64,000 nt of DNA from Archangium lansingense (GTDB taxonomy: Bacteria; Myxococcota; Myxococcia; Myxococcales; Myxococcaceae): contig NZ_JAPNKA010000001.1 in the NCBI RefSeq assembly GCF_026626635.1, positions 2,046,001-2,110,000 of the forward strand, given 5' to 3'. The number at the start of each line of letters is the position of its first letter. The first letter of the stretch is position 1. The translations under genes were made by a program, and so were the position numbers. Positions 1 through 8,964 of the stretch are shown here, piece by piece. Under the pieces are notes generated by a model that worked only from the letters and a program-made list of their open reading frames with translations, was not told where the DNA came from and ran no database searches.

Positions 1-1092
1 TCCTTCGACGGCAACCTGCCGGATTGGGATCCCTTCAAGAACACCAAGCGCGGCTGGTATCACATTCCCTGGCTGCATCCGTCGACGGAGGGTCCGAATG
101 CCTATCCGCCCAACGGAGGGACGGAGGGGTTCCATGGTCTCATCAAGGAGGCCCCTCTCAGCCCTCTGCAGCTCGGGCCTGGGCAGAAGGGCAAGGATGG
201 CGGCTACTCGGTCTATGCCATCACGCTCGTCAATGACATGGCTGGCTACACGCTGGGCCGGATGTGGGCCGATCCCAACAATCCGGATCCGCGGGCGACG
301 GATCGACGCTACGGCGGCGGCTTCCCGCCCGGCACGGTGTTCGCCAAGCTGTTGTTCACCGATGCGCCCCAGGGGGATGACCAGCTCCCCTTCATGCAGA
401 ACCCGCTGCAGTGGACGGCCTACATCACCGAGAACTTCTGGAAGTCCTCCAAGCGCATCGTCACCAAGGTGAACCTGCTGCAGATGGACATCGCCGTGCG
501 CGATACCCGCGCCGATGGGCCCGGCGGCACTGGCTGGGTTTTTGGGACGTTTGCCTACAACGGCCAGGTGAACAACCCCAACAAGTTCCTGAACCTGGTG
601 CCGGTGGGCATGATGTGGGGCAATGATCCCGACAACAAGGTGAATACCACCAACCCGTTCCCGCCGACCGAGACCAAGGTCAATCCCGACCTGAAGGAGA
701 CGGTCATCTTCCCGTCGAAGGAGCTGCCGCCGCAGCACCTGGGCTGGAACGGGCGGCTGAACGGGCCCGCCGACCTCAACACCACCTCGTGCCTGAGCTG
801 CCACAACGCGGCCCAGTACCCGGCGGTGTCGAGCCTGGTTCCCGACGGGGCGGTTCCCGACGGCGGTCCGAAGCCGCCCCCGCAGGGTGGCACCGCGGAG
901 TGGATGAAGTGGTTCCAGAACGTGCCGGCCGGCACTTCCATGGACCAGCGCGTCTACTCCACCGACTTCTCGTTCCAGGTGGCCATCGCCCTGACCAATT
1001 TCTTCACGGTGAAGGGCAAGGAATTGCAGGGCAACTGGGCCAGTGACTACCAGCTGGCCCCCGTTCCCATTACACGCGGCTTCCCGGATTGA
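1..1092 (+). CDS. c-type cytochrome-like protein, 3' part
   Basis: The reading frame is open from the first base of the window, so the start lies upstream; 363 codons are visible, ending TGA at 1090-1092. A single heme-attachment motif CxxCH (CLSCH) lies at 790-804, following a Thr-Thr-Ser and preceding an Asn-Ala-Ala-Gln. The rest is rich in Pro, Asn and aromatic residues and shows no membrane span, as expected for a secreted or periplasmic protein. One covalent heme is therefore likely, but the distal ligand and redox partner cannot be named. The next gene is on the opposite strand, so nothing downstream ties it to a pathway. It could be a dehydrogenase-like or di-heme family member whose other motif lies upstream of the window. 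Confidence 0.6.
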   Translation, partial: SFDGNLPDWDPFKNTKRGWYHIPWLHPSTEGPNAYPPNGGTEGFHGLIKEAPLSPLQLGPGQKGKDGGYSVYAITLVNDMAGYTLGRMWADPNNPDPRATDRRYGGGFPPGTVFAKLLFTDAPQGDDQLPFMQNPLQWTAYITENFWKSSKRIVTKVNLLQMDIAVRDTRADGPGGTGWVFGTFAYNGQVNNPNKFLNLVPVGMMWGNDPDNKVNTTNPFPPTETKVNPDLKETVIFPSKELPPQHLGWNGRLNGPADLNTTSCLSCHNAAQYPAVSSLVPDGAVPDGGPKPPPQGGTAEWMKWFQNVPAGTSMDQRVYSTDFSFQVAIALTNFFTVKGKELQGNWASDYQLAPVPITRGFPD

Positions 1093-1241
1093 TGAAGGCC
1101 CTCGGGCATCCGTTCCCCATCCAGGGTGGAGCGGATGCCCGGGTTTGTCAGGAGTACTGATGGCTGGGCGGCGCTCCTGGCCAGCACCCCACCGTCATTC
1201 TCTATGACCCCATAATGCAGTCCGGGGCACGGTGAGTGGAG

Positions 1242-2372
1242 TCAACGAATGGAGGAGTCCGCGAGCCGCTCGTAGAGACGGAAGTAGGCCTCGGCCATCT
1301 GCGCCCAGCCGTGCTCCCGGGCCACCTCGCGAGCCCGGAGCCCCATGCGCTCGCGCAGCGGAGCATCCTCCACCAGGGAGCGCATGGCCCGGCTGAGCGC
1401 GGCGGCATCCTCCGGATTCGGCAGGACGACACCGCACTCGGGTGTCACGAGGCTCGCGGCCCCCACCGAGCGGGCCGTCACCACCGGGACACCCGAGGCC
1501 AGCGCCTCGAGCACCACCAGCGCGAACGTCTCGTAGCGCGAGGGGAACACGAAGAGGTCGCTCGCGCGCAGCAGCCGGGCCACGTCGTCGCGGAAGCCGA
1601 GGAAGCTCACCCGGTCCGCTACCCCCAGCCGATCGGCCAGGGCGGGGAAGGGCGAGCCTCGCACGTCTCCCACGACGGCCAGGTGCAGCCCCGGTACCTC
1701 GCGCAGCGCGGCCAGCACCGTGTCCAGGTTCTTGCGCCCCGTGCGAATACCTCCCACGAAGAGGGCCAGCGGCCGGTCCTCCGGCAGTCCCCACGTTGCG
1801 CGCGGCTCCCTCCCCGGGCGGAACTCCTCCAGGTCGACGCCGTTGGGCACCGTCACCACGTGCTCGGGCGGGAGGCCTGTTGCAAGCAGATCCGCGCGCA
1901 CTGGCTCCGACACCGCGGCGACGAGCCGAGCCTGACGGTAGGCCCTCTGCTCCCAGCGCGCATTGGCCGCCGTGTAGAGCCACTGGTAGGTGGACTGCAG
2001 CCGGCCCGTTACCTCGGAGGCTCGCACGCTGGAGTGCAGCCACGCCGCGTGGACGAAGTGCGAGGTGTTGAGGTGGTGCGGCTCGTCGAGCACGTAGCCG
2101 TTGGCGTGGAGGATGTCGACCTCGTCCCTCACGCGCCGCACCAGGGCGGAGGTCCGCTGGGTGAATTCGGCCACCTTCAGCAGGTGGGGTTTCTGCACGC
2201 GGGGGTGGATGCGCAGCCAGCGCGCGCCTCGCTCGAGCAGGTCCGGCTCCACCTGGTCCGCCAGCAGCAGCACCTCGTGGCCCCGGGCGAGTGCATGCCG
2301 GGCGAGCTGGTAGTTGACGCGCCCTTGCCCGTCGCCGCGGATGACGTTGTGGGTGACGAGCGCCAGCTTCAT
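1242..2372 (-). CDS. GT4 family glycosyltransferase
   Basis: A 376-aa GT-B fold glycosyltransferase that would transfer a sugar from an activated nucleotide donor to a lipid-linked or polymer acceptor at the inner membrane. The start at 2372 is chosen because the protein then opens with MKLALVTHN, the usual first beta strand, followed by a Gly-rich loop (GDGQGRVNYQLA). The open frame runs further upstream but that part looks non-coding. The C-terminal donor domain has FVGGIRTGRKNLDTVL and the EX7E motif in YETFALVVLEALASGVPVV. It is the last of four minus-strand GT4 genes at 1242-5956, 19 bp after its neighbour, so probably in the same operon. Acceptor and linkage cannot be predicted. Confidence 0.85.
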   Translation of the reverse strand: MKLALVTHNVIRGDGQGRVNYQLARHALARGHEVLLLADQVEPDLLERGARWLRIHPRVQKPHLLKVAEFTQRTSALVRRVRDEVDILHANGYVLDEPHHLNTSHFVHAAWLHSSVRASEVTGRLQSTYQWLYTAANARWEQRAYRQARLVAAVSEPVRADLLATGLPPEHVVTVPNGVDLEEFRPGREPRATWGLPEDRPLALFVGGIRTGRKNLDTVLAALREVPGLHLAVVGDVRGSPFPALADRLGVADRVSFLGFRDDVARLLRASDLFVFPSRYETFALVVLEALASGVPVVTARSVGAASLVTPECGVVLPNPEDAAALSRAMRSLVEDAPLRERMGLRAREVAREHGWAQMAEAYFRLYERLADSSIR

Positions 2373-2391
2373 GCGTCTCCCAGGCTCCGGC

Positions 2392-3546
2392 TCAATGCCC
2401 CGCGAGCCGCCGGTAGGTGTCGAGGATGGTGCGCGCGTGGTTCGCCCACGAGTAGCCGCGCCCGCGGGAGAGCCGCTGGCTTCGGGCCGCCTCGGGCTCC
2501 GGCGACCCCAACAACTGGTGCACCGCCTCCGTCCAGGCTCCGACGTCTCCCACCGGGGCATAGGTGATGGTGTCCCCGCCCACCTCGCGCAGCACGGGCA
2601 AGTCGCTTGCTACCACGGGCGTCCCGCAGGCCATGGCCTCGATGACGGGCAGGCCGAAGCCCTCGGCCTCGCTCGTCACCAGCACGGCCCGCGCCTTCCG
2701 GTACAGTCCCGCGAGCGATGCCCGGTCGAGCTTTGGAGGTTGCAGCAGCGCGTCGCCAATGCCGAGCCGCGTTACCTGGTCGCGCTGCGTGTCGGTCAGC
2801 GCGGCCCCCTGCTGCACCAGGCGCAGTTCTGGATGCCGGCGGCGCAGCGCCGCGAAGACCTCGAAGAGCACGTCCAGGCGCTTGCGGGGAATTCCGCTGC
2901 CCACGTGCAGCACGTAGGGATGGCCGCCGAGCGGACGCAGCATCTCCTCGCTGATGTCTCCCGGTATCGGCTCGGGCCCGAATTCAGACGAGACCCCCAT
3001 GGGGGCGTGCACCAGCCGCTCCGGGGGGACGACGCCGTGGCGCAGCAGCTCATCGCGCACCGCACGGGTGCTGTGGAACACCACCGCCGCCCGCTGCAGC
3101 CCCTTCAGCGAGGTCCATGCCATGGCTCGGAACCACGCCGGCCGCGGCTCCTTCTCCGGCTCCAGGACGCTGCGGAAGGCATCCAGGTCGTGGCAGTACA
3201 CACCCGCGCGCCCGGGCGGTAGGGCGTGCACGAGCTGCGCGTACGTGTGGTCCACCACGTGCCAGACGTCCTGCCCGCGCGAGCGCAGCGCCACCCGCGC
3301 TGGGTAGGCGAGGAAGCGCGTCAGCACCCGGTCCACGTTGAGTGCTTCCCGTCGCTCGCGCAGCACGGGCAACCGCCGCGCCAGGGGCACCAGCTTGGGG
3401 CGCACCGACGTCACCCAGACCTTCTCCGCTAGCGGGCCGTGGAACTGCTCGTGCAGGGCCTCGCCCGCGAGGTCCATGCTCGGCCACTGCTCCTCGAGCG
3501 GGTCCATCAGCAACGCCAGCCGCAACGGAATGTCGGTGTTGCTCAT
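2392..3546 (-). CDS. GT4 family glycosyltransferase
   Basis: A 384-aa GT-B glycosyltransferase. It has the typical middle-domain VLHVGSGIPRKRLDVL and a clear EX7E motif in EAEGFGLPVIEAMACGTPVV, followed by the conserved Gly-Gly of LREVGGD. Its ATG at 3546 overlaps the stop of the upstream gene by 4 bp (ATGA), which implies translational coupling. The N-terminal domain is less canonical (it opens SNTDIPLRLALLMDPLEEQ), as in mannosyl/rhamnosyl transferases that add internal residues, but the sugar is not predictable. No membrane segment is seen, so it probably acts at the cytoplasmic face of the inner membrane. Confidence 0.87.
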   Translation of the reverse strand: MSNTDIPLRLALLMDPLEEQWPSMDLAGEALHEQFHGPLAEKVWVTSVRPKLVPLARRLPVLRERREALNVDRVLTRFLAYPARVALRSRGQDVWHVVDHTYAQLVHALPPGRAGVYCHDLDAFRSVLEPEKEPRPAWFRAMAWTSLKGLQRAAVVFHSTRAVRDELLRHGVVPPERLVHAPMGVSSEFGPEPIPGDISEEMLRPLGGHPYVLHVGSGIPRKRLDVLFEVFAALRRRHPELRLVQQGAALTDTQRDQVTRLGIGDALLQPPKLDRASLAGLYRKARAVLVTSEAEGFGLPVIEAMACGTPVVASDLPVLREVGGDTITYAPVGDVGAWTEAVHQLLGSPEPEAARSQRLSRGRGYSWANHARTILDTYRRLAGH

Positions 3547-4733
3547 GTGTCCTCCACCACGCGCGCGCGGACGCGGTCCTGCAGGACGTCCAGCGTATGC
3601 GCGAGCGAGAAGTTCTCCATGTAGAATTCGGCCGCGCGCCGGCCCAGGGCGGGCCAGCTCTCTGGCTCGGACAGCAGGGCCTCGGCCGCCTCCAGGACAG
3701 CGGCGCTCGTGGCCTCGGGGGCCAGGGCGAGCGCGCCAGAGTCCCGCCAGGGAGGCTCCGTGGCGGGGCCCGCATTGGACACCAGCGGCATGCCCAGCCC
3801 CAGTCCCGCCATGGCGCTACCTCGGCGCGTGCTGATTCCATCGGGGAAGGGCTGCACGAGCACGTCGCAGGCCTTCAGCGCGGCGGCGAGCTCGTCCCCA
3901 GGCAGTCCTCCCAGCGCCTGCACACGTCCGGCGAGCTCTGGATGGTGCCTGGTGAGTTGCTCGGCGAAGCGTGCGCTGCCCCGGCCCGCCAGCACCACCC
4001 GGCGGCGTGCGTCCTTCCGTAGCAGCGCGGGCAGCACTTCCTCCAGCAGCCCTGTGATGAGCTCCCCGTAGGTCCCCAGGTGGCCGATCAGCACTGCCTC
4101 CGGAGAGGGATGCAGCGAGGCGCGGCGGGACTCCACCGCACTCGCGGGCGGCCGGGTGGGTAGGTTGCTCGGCACGGGCAGCCACTCGATGGGCACCCGG
4201 CGTGGAGGCGAGTGGAGGAGCCTGTTCCACCACAGCGTGGAGACGAAGACGCGGTCTGCTCGCGCCAGCGTGAGCGCCGCCATCACCCGCGTGACGGCAC
4301 CCAGCACGTTGTGGCGCCACGGCAGCTTCCAGCCCCAGGGGAAGCAGACCTCGTGGAAGAACATCCACATCTCGTCCTCTCGGCGCCGCGCGAGCCACAG
4401 CGCGAAGGGGACATTCATCGCCTTGTAGCCGAAGGCGTGGGGCACGTACTGCACCACCAGCCGCTTGGGGCCGGGGAGTCTCTCCAGCTCGCGCTCCAGC
4501 CGTCGCAGGCCCCGCACGCCGAAGCCCTCGGGCAGCCAGTGTACGGTGACGCCCTCGGGGGCCTGGGAGTCTCGTGACTCGCCCGGGGCCCAGACATGGA
4601 CGGTGCAGCCCGCGCGTGCGAGCCCTTCGGCCACCTGCCACGTGTAGTCGCTCACCCCGCCGGGCTGCGGGGGGAACTCGCCGGTGAGCAGGTGCCAGGA
4701 GACGCCGAGCGCGTCCGCATGCCGTTCGCTCAT
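3543..4733 (-). CDS. GT4-like glycosyltransferase, atypical donor site
   Basis: A 396-aa protein opening WHLLTGEFPPQPGGVSDYT, which is the acceptor-domain start of GT4 enzymes with its Gly-Gly loop. The C-terminal half keeps a GT-B pattern (VLIGHLGTYGELITGLLEEVL and DVLVQPFPDGIST). The usual EX7E is not recognisable: the equivalent stretch reads GISTRRGSAMAGLGLGMPLVS, with no acidic pair. The gene overlaps both neighbours by 4 bp, so it sits in the middle of a tightly coupled glycosyltransferase operon. It may be active with a variant donor site, as some GT4 relatives are, or may act as a partner subunit. Confidence 0.78.
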   Translation of the reverse strand: MSERHADALGVSWHLLTGEFPPQPGGVSDYTWQVAEGLARAGCTVHVWAPGESRDSQAPEGVTVHWLPEGFGVRGLRRLERELERLPGPKRLVVQYVPHAFGYKAMNVPFALWLARRREDEMWMFFHEVCFPWGWKLPWRHNVLGAVTRVMAALTLARADRVFVSTLWWNRLLHSPPRRVPIEWLPVPSNLPTRPPASAVESRRASLHPSPEAVLIGHLGTYGELITGLLEEVLPALLRKDARRRVVLAGRGSARFAEQLTRHHPELAGRVQALGGLPGDELAAALKACDVLVQPFPDGISTRRGSAMAGLGLGMPLVSNAGPATEPPWRDSGALALAPEATSAAVLEAAEALLSEPESWPALGRRAAEFYMENFSLAHTLDVLQDRVRARVVEDT

Positions 4734-5956
4734 GCCCGCCCTCCGAGCACCTTCATGTAGACCTCCTGCACCTGGGCGGCATAGCGCTCGCGGGTGAAGC
4801 GTGCGAGCACCGAGCGCCGGGCCTCCTCACCCAACCGTGCGCGAAGCTCCGGCTCTCGGACGAGCCGCGCCATCGCTCCGGCGAGCCCCTCCACGTCCCC
4901 GGGCGAGAAGGTCAGCGCGTCGTGCCCGGAGCGGACGAGCTCCGCGGCGCCGCCCGCCGCGGACACCACCACCGCTCGGGCACACGACATGGCCTCGACG
5001 ATGGTCATTCCGAAGGGCTCCGGCCGCGTGCTGGCGTGCACCACTCCGTCGAGTGCCCGGTAGATGGGGGCGGGCTCGGACTGGAAGGGGATGAAGCCCA
5101 CGTGCGCCTCCAGGCCCAGCGCGTGCGCGGTGTTGCGCAGCTCCGCCTCCGAGAACTGAGAGCCCGGGGTGCGGTACACGGGGCTGCCCACCACGTAGAA
5201 GCGCACTGCATGCGTGGGGTGCTGGGCCCGCAGGCGCGCCGCGGCCTGGAGGAACACCTCCTGCCCCTTCCAGCGCGCGTAGGTGGCCACCAGCCCGAGC
5301 CGCACCGTTCCTTCTGGCGCCGGGGGCAGGCCCGCGAGCGTGTCGAGCCATCCGCCCTCAGCGGGGCCGGGCGAGAAGCGCTCCGTGTCCACGCCATTGT
5401 GCACCGGGTGTACCGGGACACGGCCGAGCACGTGCCGGGCGTCCTCCGCCACTGCCGCCGAGTTGGCGATGGCCGCCGCCGCGCGCACCCCGGCCAGCCG
5501 CAGCACGCGTCGCAGCAGGGGCCGCTCGCCCAGGAAGTCATGGAGGTGCCACACCACGGGGGCACCCGGGGCGCAGAGCGCGGAGAGCAGGTGCGTCTTG
5601 AGGCCGTTGGAGTGGACGAGGGTGGGGCGGAAGTGCCGCAGGGCCCGTTGCAGGGCGAGCAAGTGGGCCGCCGCGGAGGGCGTCGCCCGGGCCAGGGCGG
5701 TTCCGAAGCGCAGATAGCGCTCCGCTCCAGCGCCGCGCAGCTGCGAGTCTCCGAGTGAGGCGAGCTCGGTGGACAGGGGCAGGGCGAGCGTCTCCACGCC
5801 CAAGGCCCGTGCCTGCTCCGTCAGCGGCCCCTCCGCTCCGGCGATGAGCCCGAGCCAGGGCGCCTGGGGTGCACGGCGCAGGCAATCCAGCAGGTCCAGG
5901 AGCGTCCGCTCCGCCCCACCCACCACCCCCACTGGACTGAGGAAGAGCAACCTCAC
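4730..5956 (-). CDS. GT4 family glycosyltransferase
   Basis: A 408-aa GT-B enzyme starting at a GTG (5956) with LLFLSPVGVVGGAERTLLDL, where the Gly-Gly-Ala-Glu-Arg loop is typical of GT4. Mid-protein LVATYARWKGQEVFLQAA marks the start of the donor domain, and the EX7E motif is in RPEPFGMTIVEAMSCA. It is the first gene of the minus-strand glycosyltransferase run (5956 down to 1242) and overlaps the next gene by ATGA. Its promoter must lie in the 176-bp divergent gap 5957-6132 shared with the flippase gene. Confidence 0.87.
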   Translation of the reverse strand: MRLLFLSPVGVVGGAERTLLDLLDCLRRAPQAPWLGLIAGAEGPLTEQARALGVETLALPLSTELASLGDSQLRGAGAERYLRFGTALARATPSAAAHLLALQRALRHFRPTLVHSNGLKTHLLSALCAPGAPVVWHLHDFLGERPLLRRVLRLAGVRAAAAIANSAAVAEDARHVLGRVPVHPVHNGVDTERFSPGPAEGGWLDTLAGLPPAPEGTVRLGLVATYARWKGQEVFLQAAARLRAQHPTHAVRFYVVGSPVYRTPGSQFSEAELRNTAHALGLEAHVGFIPFQSEPAPIYRALDGVVHASTRPEPFGMTIVEAMSCARAVVVSAAGGAAELVRSGHDALTFSPGDVEGLAGAMARLVREPELRARLGEEARRSVLARFTRERYAAQVQEVYMKVLGGRA

Positions 5957-6132
5957 CGGGCGGAACCCACCAGAGGTCGACCGGCCGGGTCAAGGCAACG
6001 ATGCATCCATGAGAGGTGGGAACAGGCCCGGGAGGACCGGCTGGCCGCCCGGAGGAGGGGGGGCCTGGCGTCATTCAGGCGAGGTTGGGACTGCTCCCGG
6101 GCCGGGCGATGGCAGTATAGGAGCGTCCTTCT

Positions 6133-7662
6133 ATGAGCCGAACACGCCGCTACCTCCGTGGCATGGGGGTGGGTTACGCCTACCAGCTCCTCACCATGGG
6201 GGTCGGGCTCTTCCTGACCCGATTCCTGCTGGAGCGTCTCGGCTCCGAGCAGTACGGCCTGTGGCTCGTCGGCTTCCAGTTGCTCAGCTGGCTGCTGCTG
6301 CTGGACGTGGGCGTCATCGCCTTGGTGCCCCGGGAGCTCGCCAGCGCCACCGGCCGCGCGGACGGCCCCGAGGCCACACCGCGCCTGGTGGGCTTCACCC
6401 TGCGGCTGGCGTTGATGCAGTCGCTGCTCGTTGGATGCGCGGCGCTCGGCCTGTGGTGGCTGCTGCCCTCGGACTGGGAAGCGCTGCGCCCGGCCTTGGG
6501 CCCCACGCTGCTGGCCTTCGTCCTCTTCTATCCGCTGCGCATGCTGTCCGCGCTCCTCGAGGGACTGCAGGACCTCGCCTGGCTCTCCGGCGCGCAGATG
6601 GTGGGCTGGGCCGCGGGCACGGGGACCACGGTAGGGCTGGTGCTGCTCGGCCACGGGGTGGTGTCGCTCGCGTGGGGATGGATTGTCCAGCAACTGCTGC
6701 AGGCCTCGTTGGCGGGCGTGCGGCTCGTATGGCGCCACCGGCATGTGCTGCCTCGGCGGCTGCCCCGGCTCGAGCGGACCGAGGTGCTCGGTTGGTTTCG
6801 CCGGGGCGCTTGGGTCACCGTCAATCAGCTCGCCACCGTGCTGCTCACCGGGACGGACCTGTTGCTGGTGGGCAAGCTGCTCGGCCCCGAGGCCGCCGTT
6901 GCCTACGCGTGCACCTCCAAGGCGGTGTCCATCCTCATCCACCAGCCCCGCATGCTCGTCAACGCCGCGCTACCTGGCCTCAGCCAGATGAGGACCGGCG
7001 AGTCCCGCGAGCGCTTGCTGCAGGTGTGCACCAGCCTCGTGCAGGCCTCGCTGCTCGTCAGTGGCCTGCTCACCACGGGCGTGGTGGCCGCCAATGGTGC
7101 CTTCGTGGGCTTGTGGGTCGGCCCAGACAAGTACCTGGGCTTCGGCGTCTCCGGGCTCATTGCCCTCAACATGCTGCTGCGGCACTGGAGCGGCGCCACC
7201 GCCATGGCCACCTTCGCCTTCGGTGACGAGCGCCGCATTGCCCTCACCGCGCTGGCCGACGGGCTGGTGGCCCTCGTGGTGGGCGCGGTGGGCCTGCAAC
7301 TCCTCGGCTTCATCGGTGCGCCGCTCGGCACGCTCGCGGGCCTGGTGCTGGTGAGTCTCCCGGGCCACCTGCGAGCGCTGGCACGTCACTCCGGCGTCTC
7401 CCTGGGGCAGTTGCTCCAGCCGCTCATCCCCTGGTTCTGGCGCACCGGGGTGGTGTTGGTGCTCGCTACCACGCTGTCCCTTGCCTGGGCGCCCGACCAC
7501 CTGTTCGGCTTCATCACGGTGGGGGTCGCCGCCGCGCTGCTGTACGGGCTCGTGGTGGGCCCCGCCGCCTTTGTCGGGCCGCTGGAATCCTACGTGCGGC
7601 CCAGGTGGAACGCGCTCTCCGCGCGCCTGTCTTTCTCCAACAAACCCTCTGGGACGGTATGA
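6133..7662 (+). CDS. Wzx-type oligosaccharide flippase
   Basis: A 509-aa polytopic membrane protein of the MATE/MVF-type polysaccharide exporter superfamily. The N-terminus (VGYAYQLLTMGVGLFLTRFLLERLG) and the motif with a conserved LGSEQYGLWLVG segment are characteristic of Wzx proteins. About 12-14 hydrophobic helices alternate with short basic loops along the whole length, which fits the family size (400-520 aa). In Wzx/Wzy systems this protein moves the undecaprenyl-linked repeat unit to the periplasmic side. It is followed by a coupled glycosyltransferase (ATGA overlap) and is divergent from four further glycosyltransferases. The Wzy-like gene of the same locus lies at 26398. Confidence 0.85.
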   Translation: MSRTRRYLRGMGVGYAYQLLTMGVGLFLTRFLLERLGSEQYGLWLVGFQLLSWLLLLDVGVIALVPRELASATGRADGPEATPRLVGFTLRLALMQSLLVGCAALGLWWLLPSDWEALRPALGPTLLAFVLFYPLRMLSALLEGLQDLAWLSGAQMVGWAAGTGTTVGLVLLGHGVVSLAWGWIVQQLLQASLAGVRLVWRHRHVLPRRLPRLERTEVLGWFRRGAWVTVNQLATVLLTGTDLLLVGKLLGPEAAVAYACTSKAVSILIHQPRMLVNAALPGLSQMRTGESRERLLQVCTSLVQASLLVSGLLTTGVVAANGAFVGLWVGPDKYLGFGVSGLIALNMLLRHWSGATAMATFAFGDERRIALTALADGLVALVVGAVGLQLLGFIGAPLGTLAGLVLVSLPGHLRALARHSGVSLGQLLQPLIPWFWRTGVVLVLATTLSLAWAPDHLFGFITVGVAAALLYGLVVGPAAFVGPLESYVRPRWNALSARLSFSNKPSGTV

Positions 7663-8855
7663 GCGACGGCCAGCGCATCCTCCTCGTCGCGCGGCACCGC
7701 GCAGTGGTGGGCGGAGTGGAGTCCCACCTGCGCACGCTGCTGCCACTCCTCCAGGCTCGCGGCCACTCCCCTGGGCTGCTCGTCGAGCATGACGCCGCCC
7801 CCGGGCAGGCGCGCATCGATGAGGGGCTCGGCATCCCCGTGTGGAGCACTGCCGCGCTCGGACGCCAGGGGGTGCTCGAGGCCGTGGCGGGGTGGCGGCC
7901 CGACCGCGTCTACCAGCATGGCGTGCAGGACCTCCGCCTGGAGGAGGCGCTGCTGGAGCGCTACCCCGCGCTGCTCTTCCTCCACGCCTACTACGGCACG
8001 TGCATCAGCGGGATGAAGCGCCATGCCTTCCCCCGGCCCGTGCCCTGCCAGCGCGTGCTCGGCCCGGCGTGCCTCGTGCACTACCTGCCGCGCCGCTGCG
8101 GCGGACGCAGCCCCCTCACCGCTCTGCGCGAGTACCGCTATCAGCAGCGCCGCCTCGCCCTCGCTCGCCGCTACGGCACCGTGGTGGTGGGCAGCCGCGC
8201 CATGCGCGAGGAGTACCTTCGGCACGGACTCTCCGCCTCCCAGGTGGTGTGCGTGCCCCTGTTTGGCGATGGGGCGCCGGACCCCGAGCCTCCCGCCTCG
8301 CGGCCTCTGTCCGGGCAGGTATTGATGGTGGGGCGGCTCACGGAGCTGAAGGGGGGCGTGGAGCTGGTGCGCGCCCTGCCCGAGGCCCGTGCGGCATTGG
8401 GCCGCGAGCTGGAGCTGGTGGTGGCCGGGGATGGTCCGGAGCGCCCACGCATGGAGGCGGAGGCGGCGGCCCGGCGCGTGCCGGTGCGTTTCGCGGGGTG
8501 GGTTGATTCGGCCGGGCGGGAGGCGTTGATGCGGCGGGCGGACCTGCTCGCGGTGCCCAGCGTCTGGCCCGAGCCCTTCGGCATGGTGGGTGTGGAGGCG
8601 GGCGGCGTGGGCCTGCCCTCGGTGGCCTTCGCGGTGGGCGGCATCCCCGACTGGTGCGAGCCAGGTGTGTCCGGTGAGCTGGCCCCGGGTGACCCGCCCA
8701 CGTCCGAGGGCCTCGCGGGTGCCATCGTCCGGGCGCTCGCCGATGCAGGCCACCATGCGCGGCTGCGCGAGGGGGCCTGGCGCATGGCTGGACGCTTCAA
8801 CGCCGGAGCCCATGTGGACGCGCTGTGTGCGCTCCTGGCGGCCGCTGGGCGGTAG
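7659..8855 (+). CDS. GT4 family glycosyltransferase
   Basis: 398 aa. The start ATG at 7659 overlaps the flippase stop (ATGA), and the protein then opens SDGQRILLVARHRAVVGGVES, a normal GT4 N-terminus. The donor domain begins at VLMVGRLTELKGGVEL and carries the EX7E motif in WPEPFGMVGVEAGGVGLP. Mid-protein Cys residues (GTCISGM, PCQRVLGPACLVHY, RRCGGRS) form a pattern found in a subset of GT4 enzymes and may bind a metal or be structural. It is translationally coupled to the flippase, so it probably acts on the repeat unit that the flippase transports. Confidence 0.86.
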   Translation: MSDGQRILLVARHRAVVGGVESHLRTLLPLLQARGHSPGLLVEHDAAPGQARIDEGLGIPVWSTAALGRQGVLEAVAGWRPDRVYQHGVQDLRLEEALLERYPALLFLHAYYGTCISGMKRHAFPRPVPCQRVLGPACLVHYLPRRCGGRSPLTALREYRYQQRRLALARRYGTVVVGSRAMREEYLRHGLSASQVVCVPLFGDGAPDPEPPASRPLSGQVLMVGRLTELKGGVELVRALPEARAALGRELELVVAGDGPERPRMEAEAAARRVPVRFAGWVDSAGREALMRRADLLAVPSVWPEPFGMVGVEAGGVGLPSVAFAVGGIPDWCEPGVSGELAPGDPPTSEGLAGAIVRALADAGHHARLREGAWRMAGRFNAGAHVDALCALLAAAGR

Positions 8856-8964
8856 CGCGCGTCTGGATGCACGGCCGCTCTCCCGCCACTGGAGCGGTGC
8901 GAGGCCCTCATGCCGCTCGCGCGAAGGGGCGCGGTGTGGCAAGACGGGCAGAGTCCTCCCACGT

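Noticed and set aside
1236..2567. 443-codon plus-strand open frame opposite the GT4 gene
   Set aside because: Antisense shadow of a gene with strong family motifs; the product has no domain and shows the Arg/His/Gly-rich look of opposite-strand high-GC frames.
5769..7226. 485-codon plus-strand frame overlapping the flippase
   Set aside because: Different frame from Wzx; product is Arg/Ala/Gly-rich with no motif.
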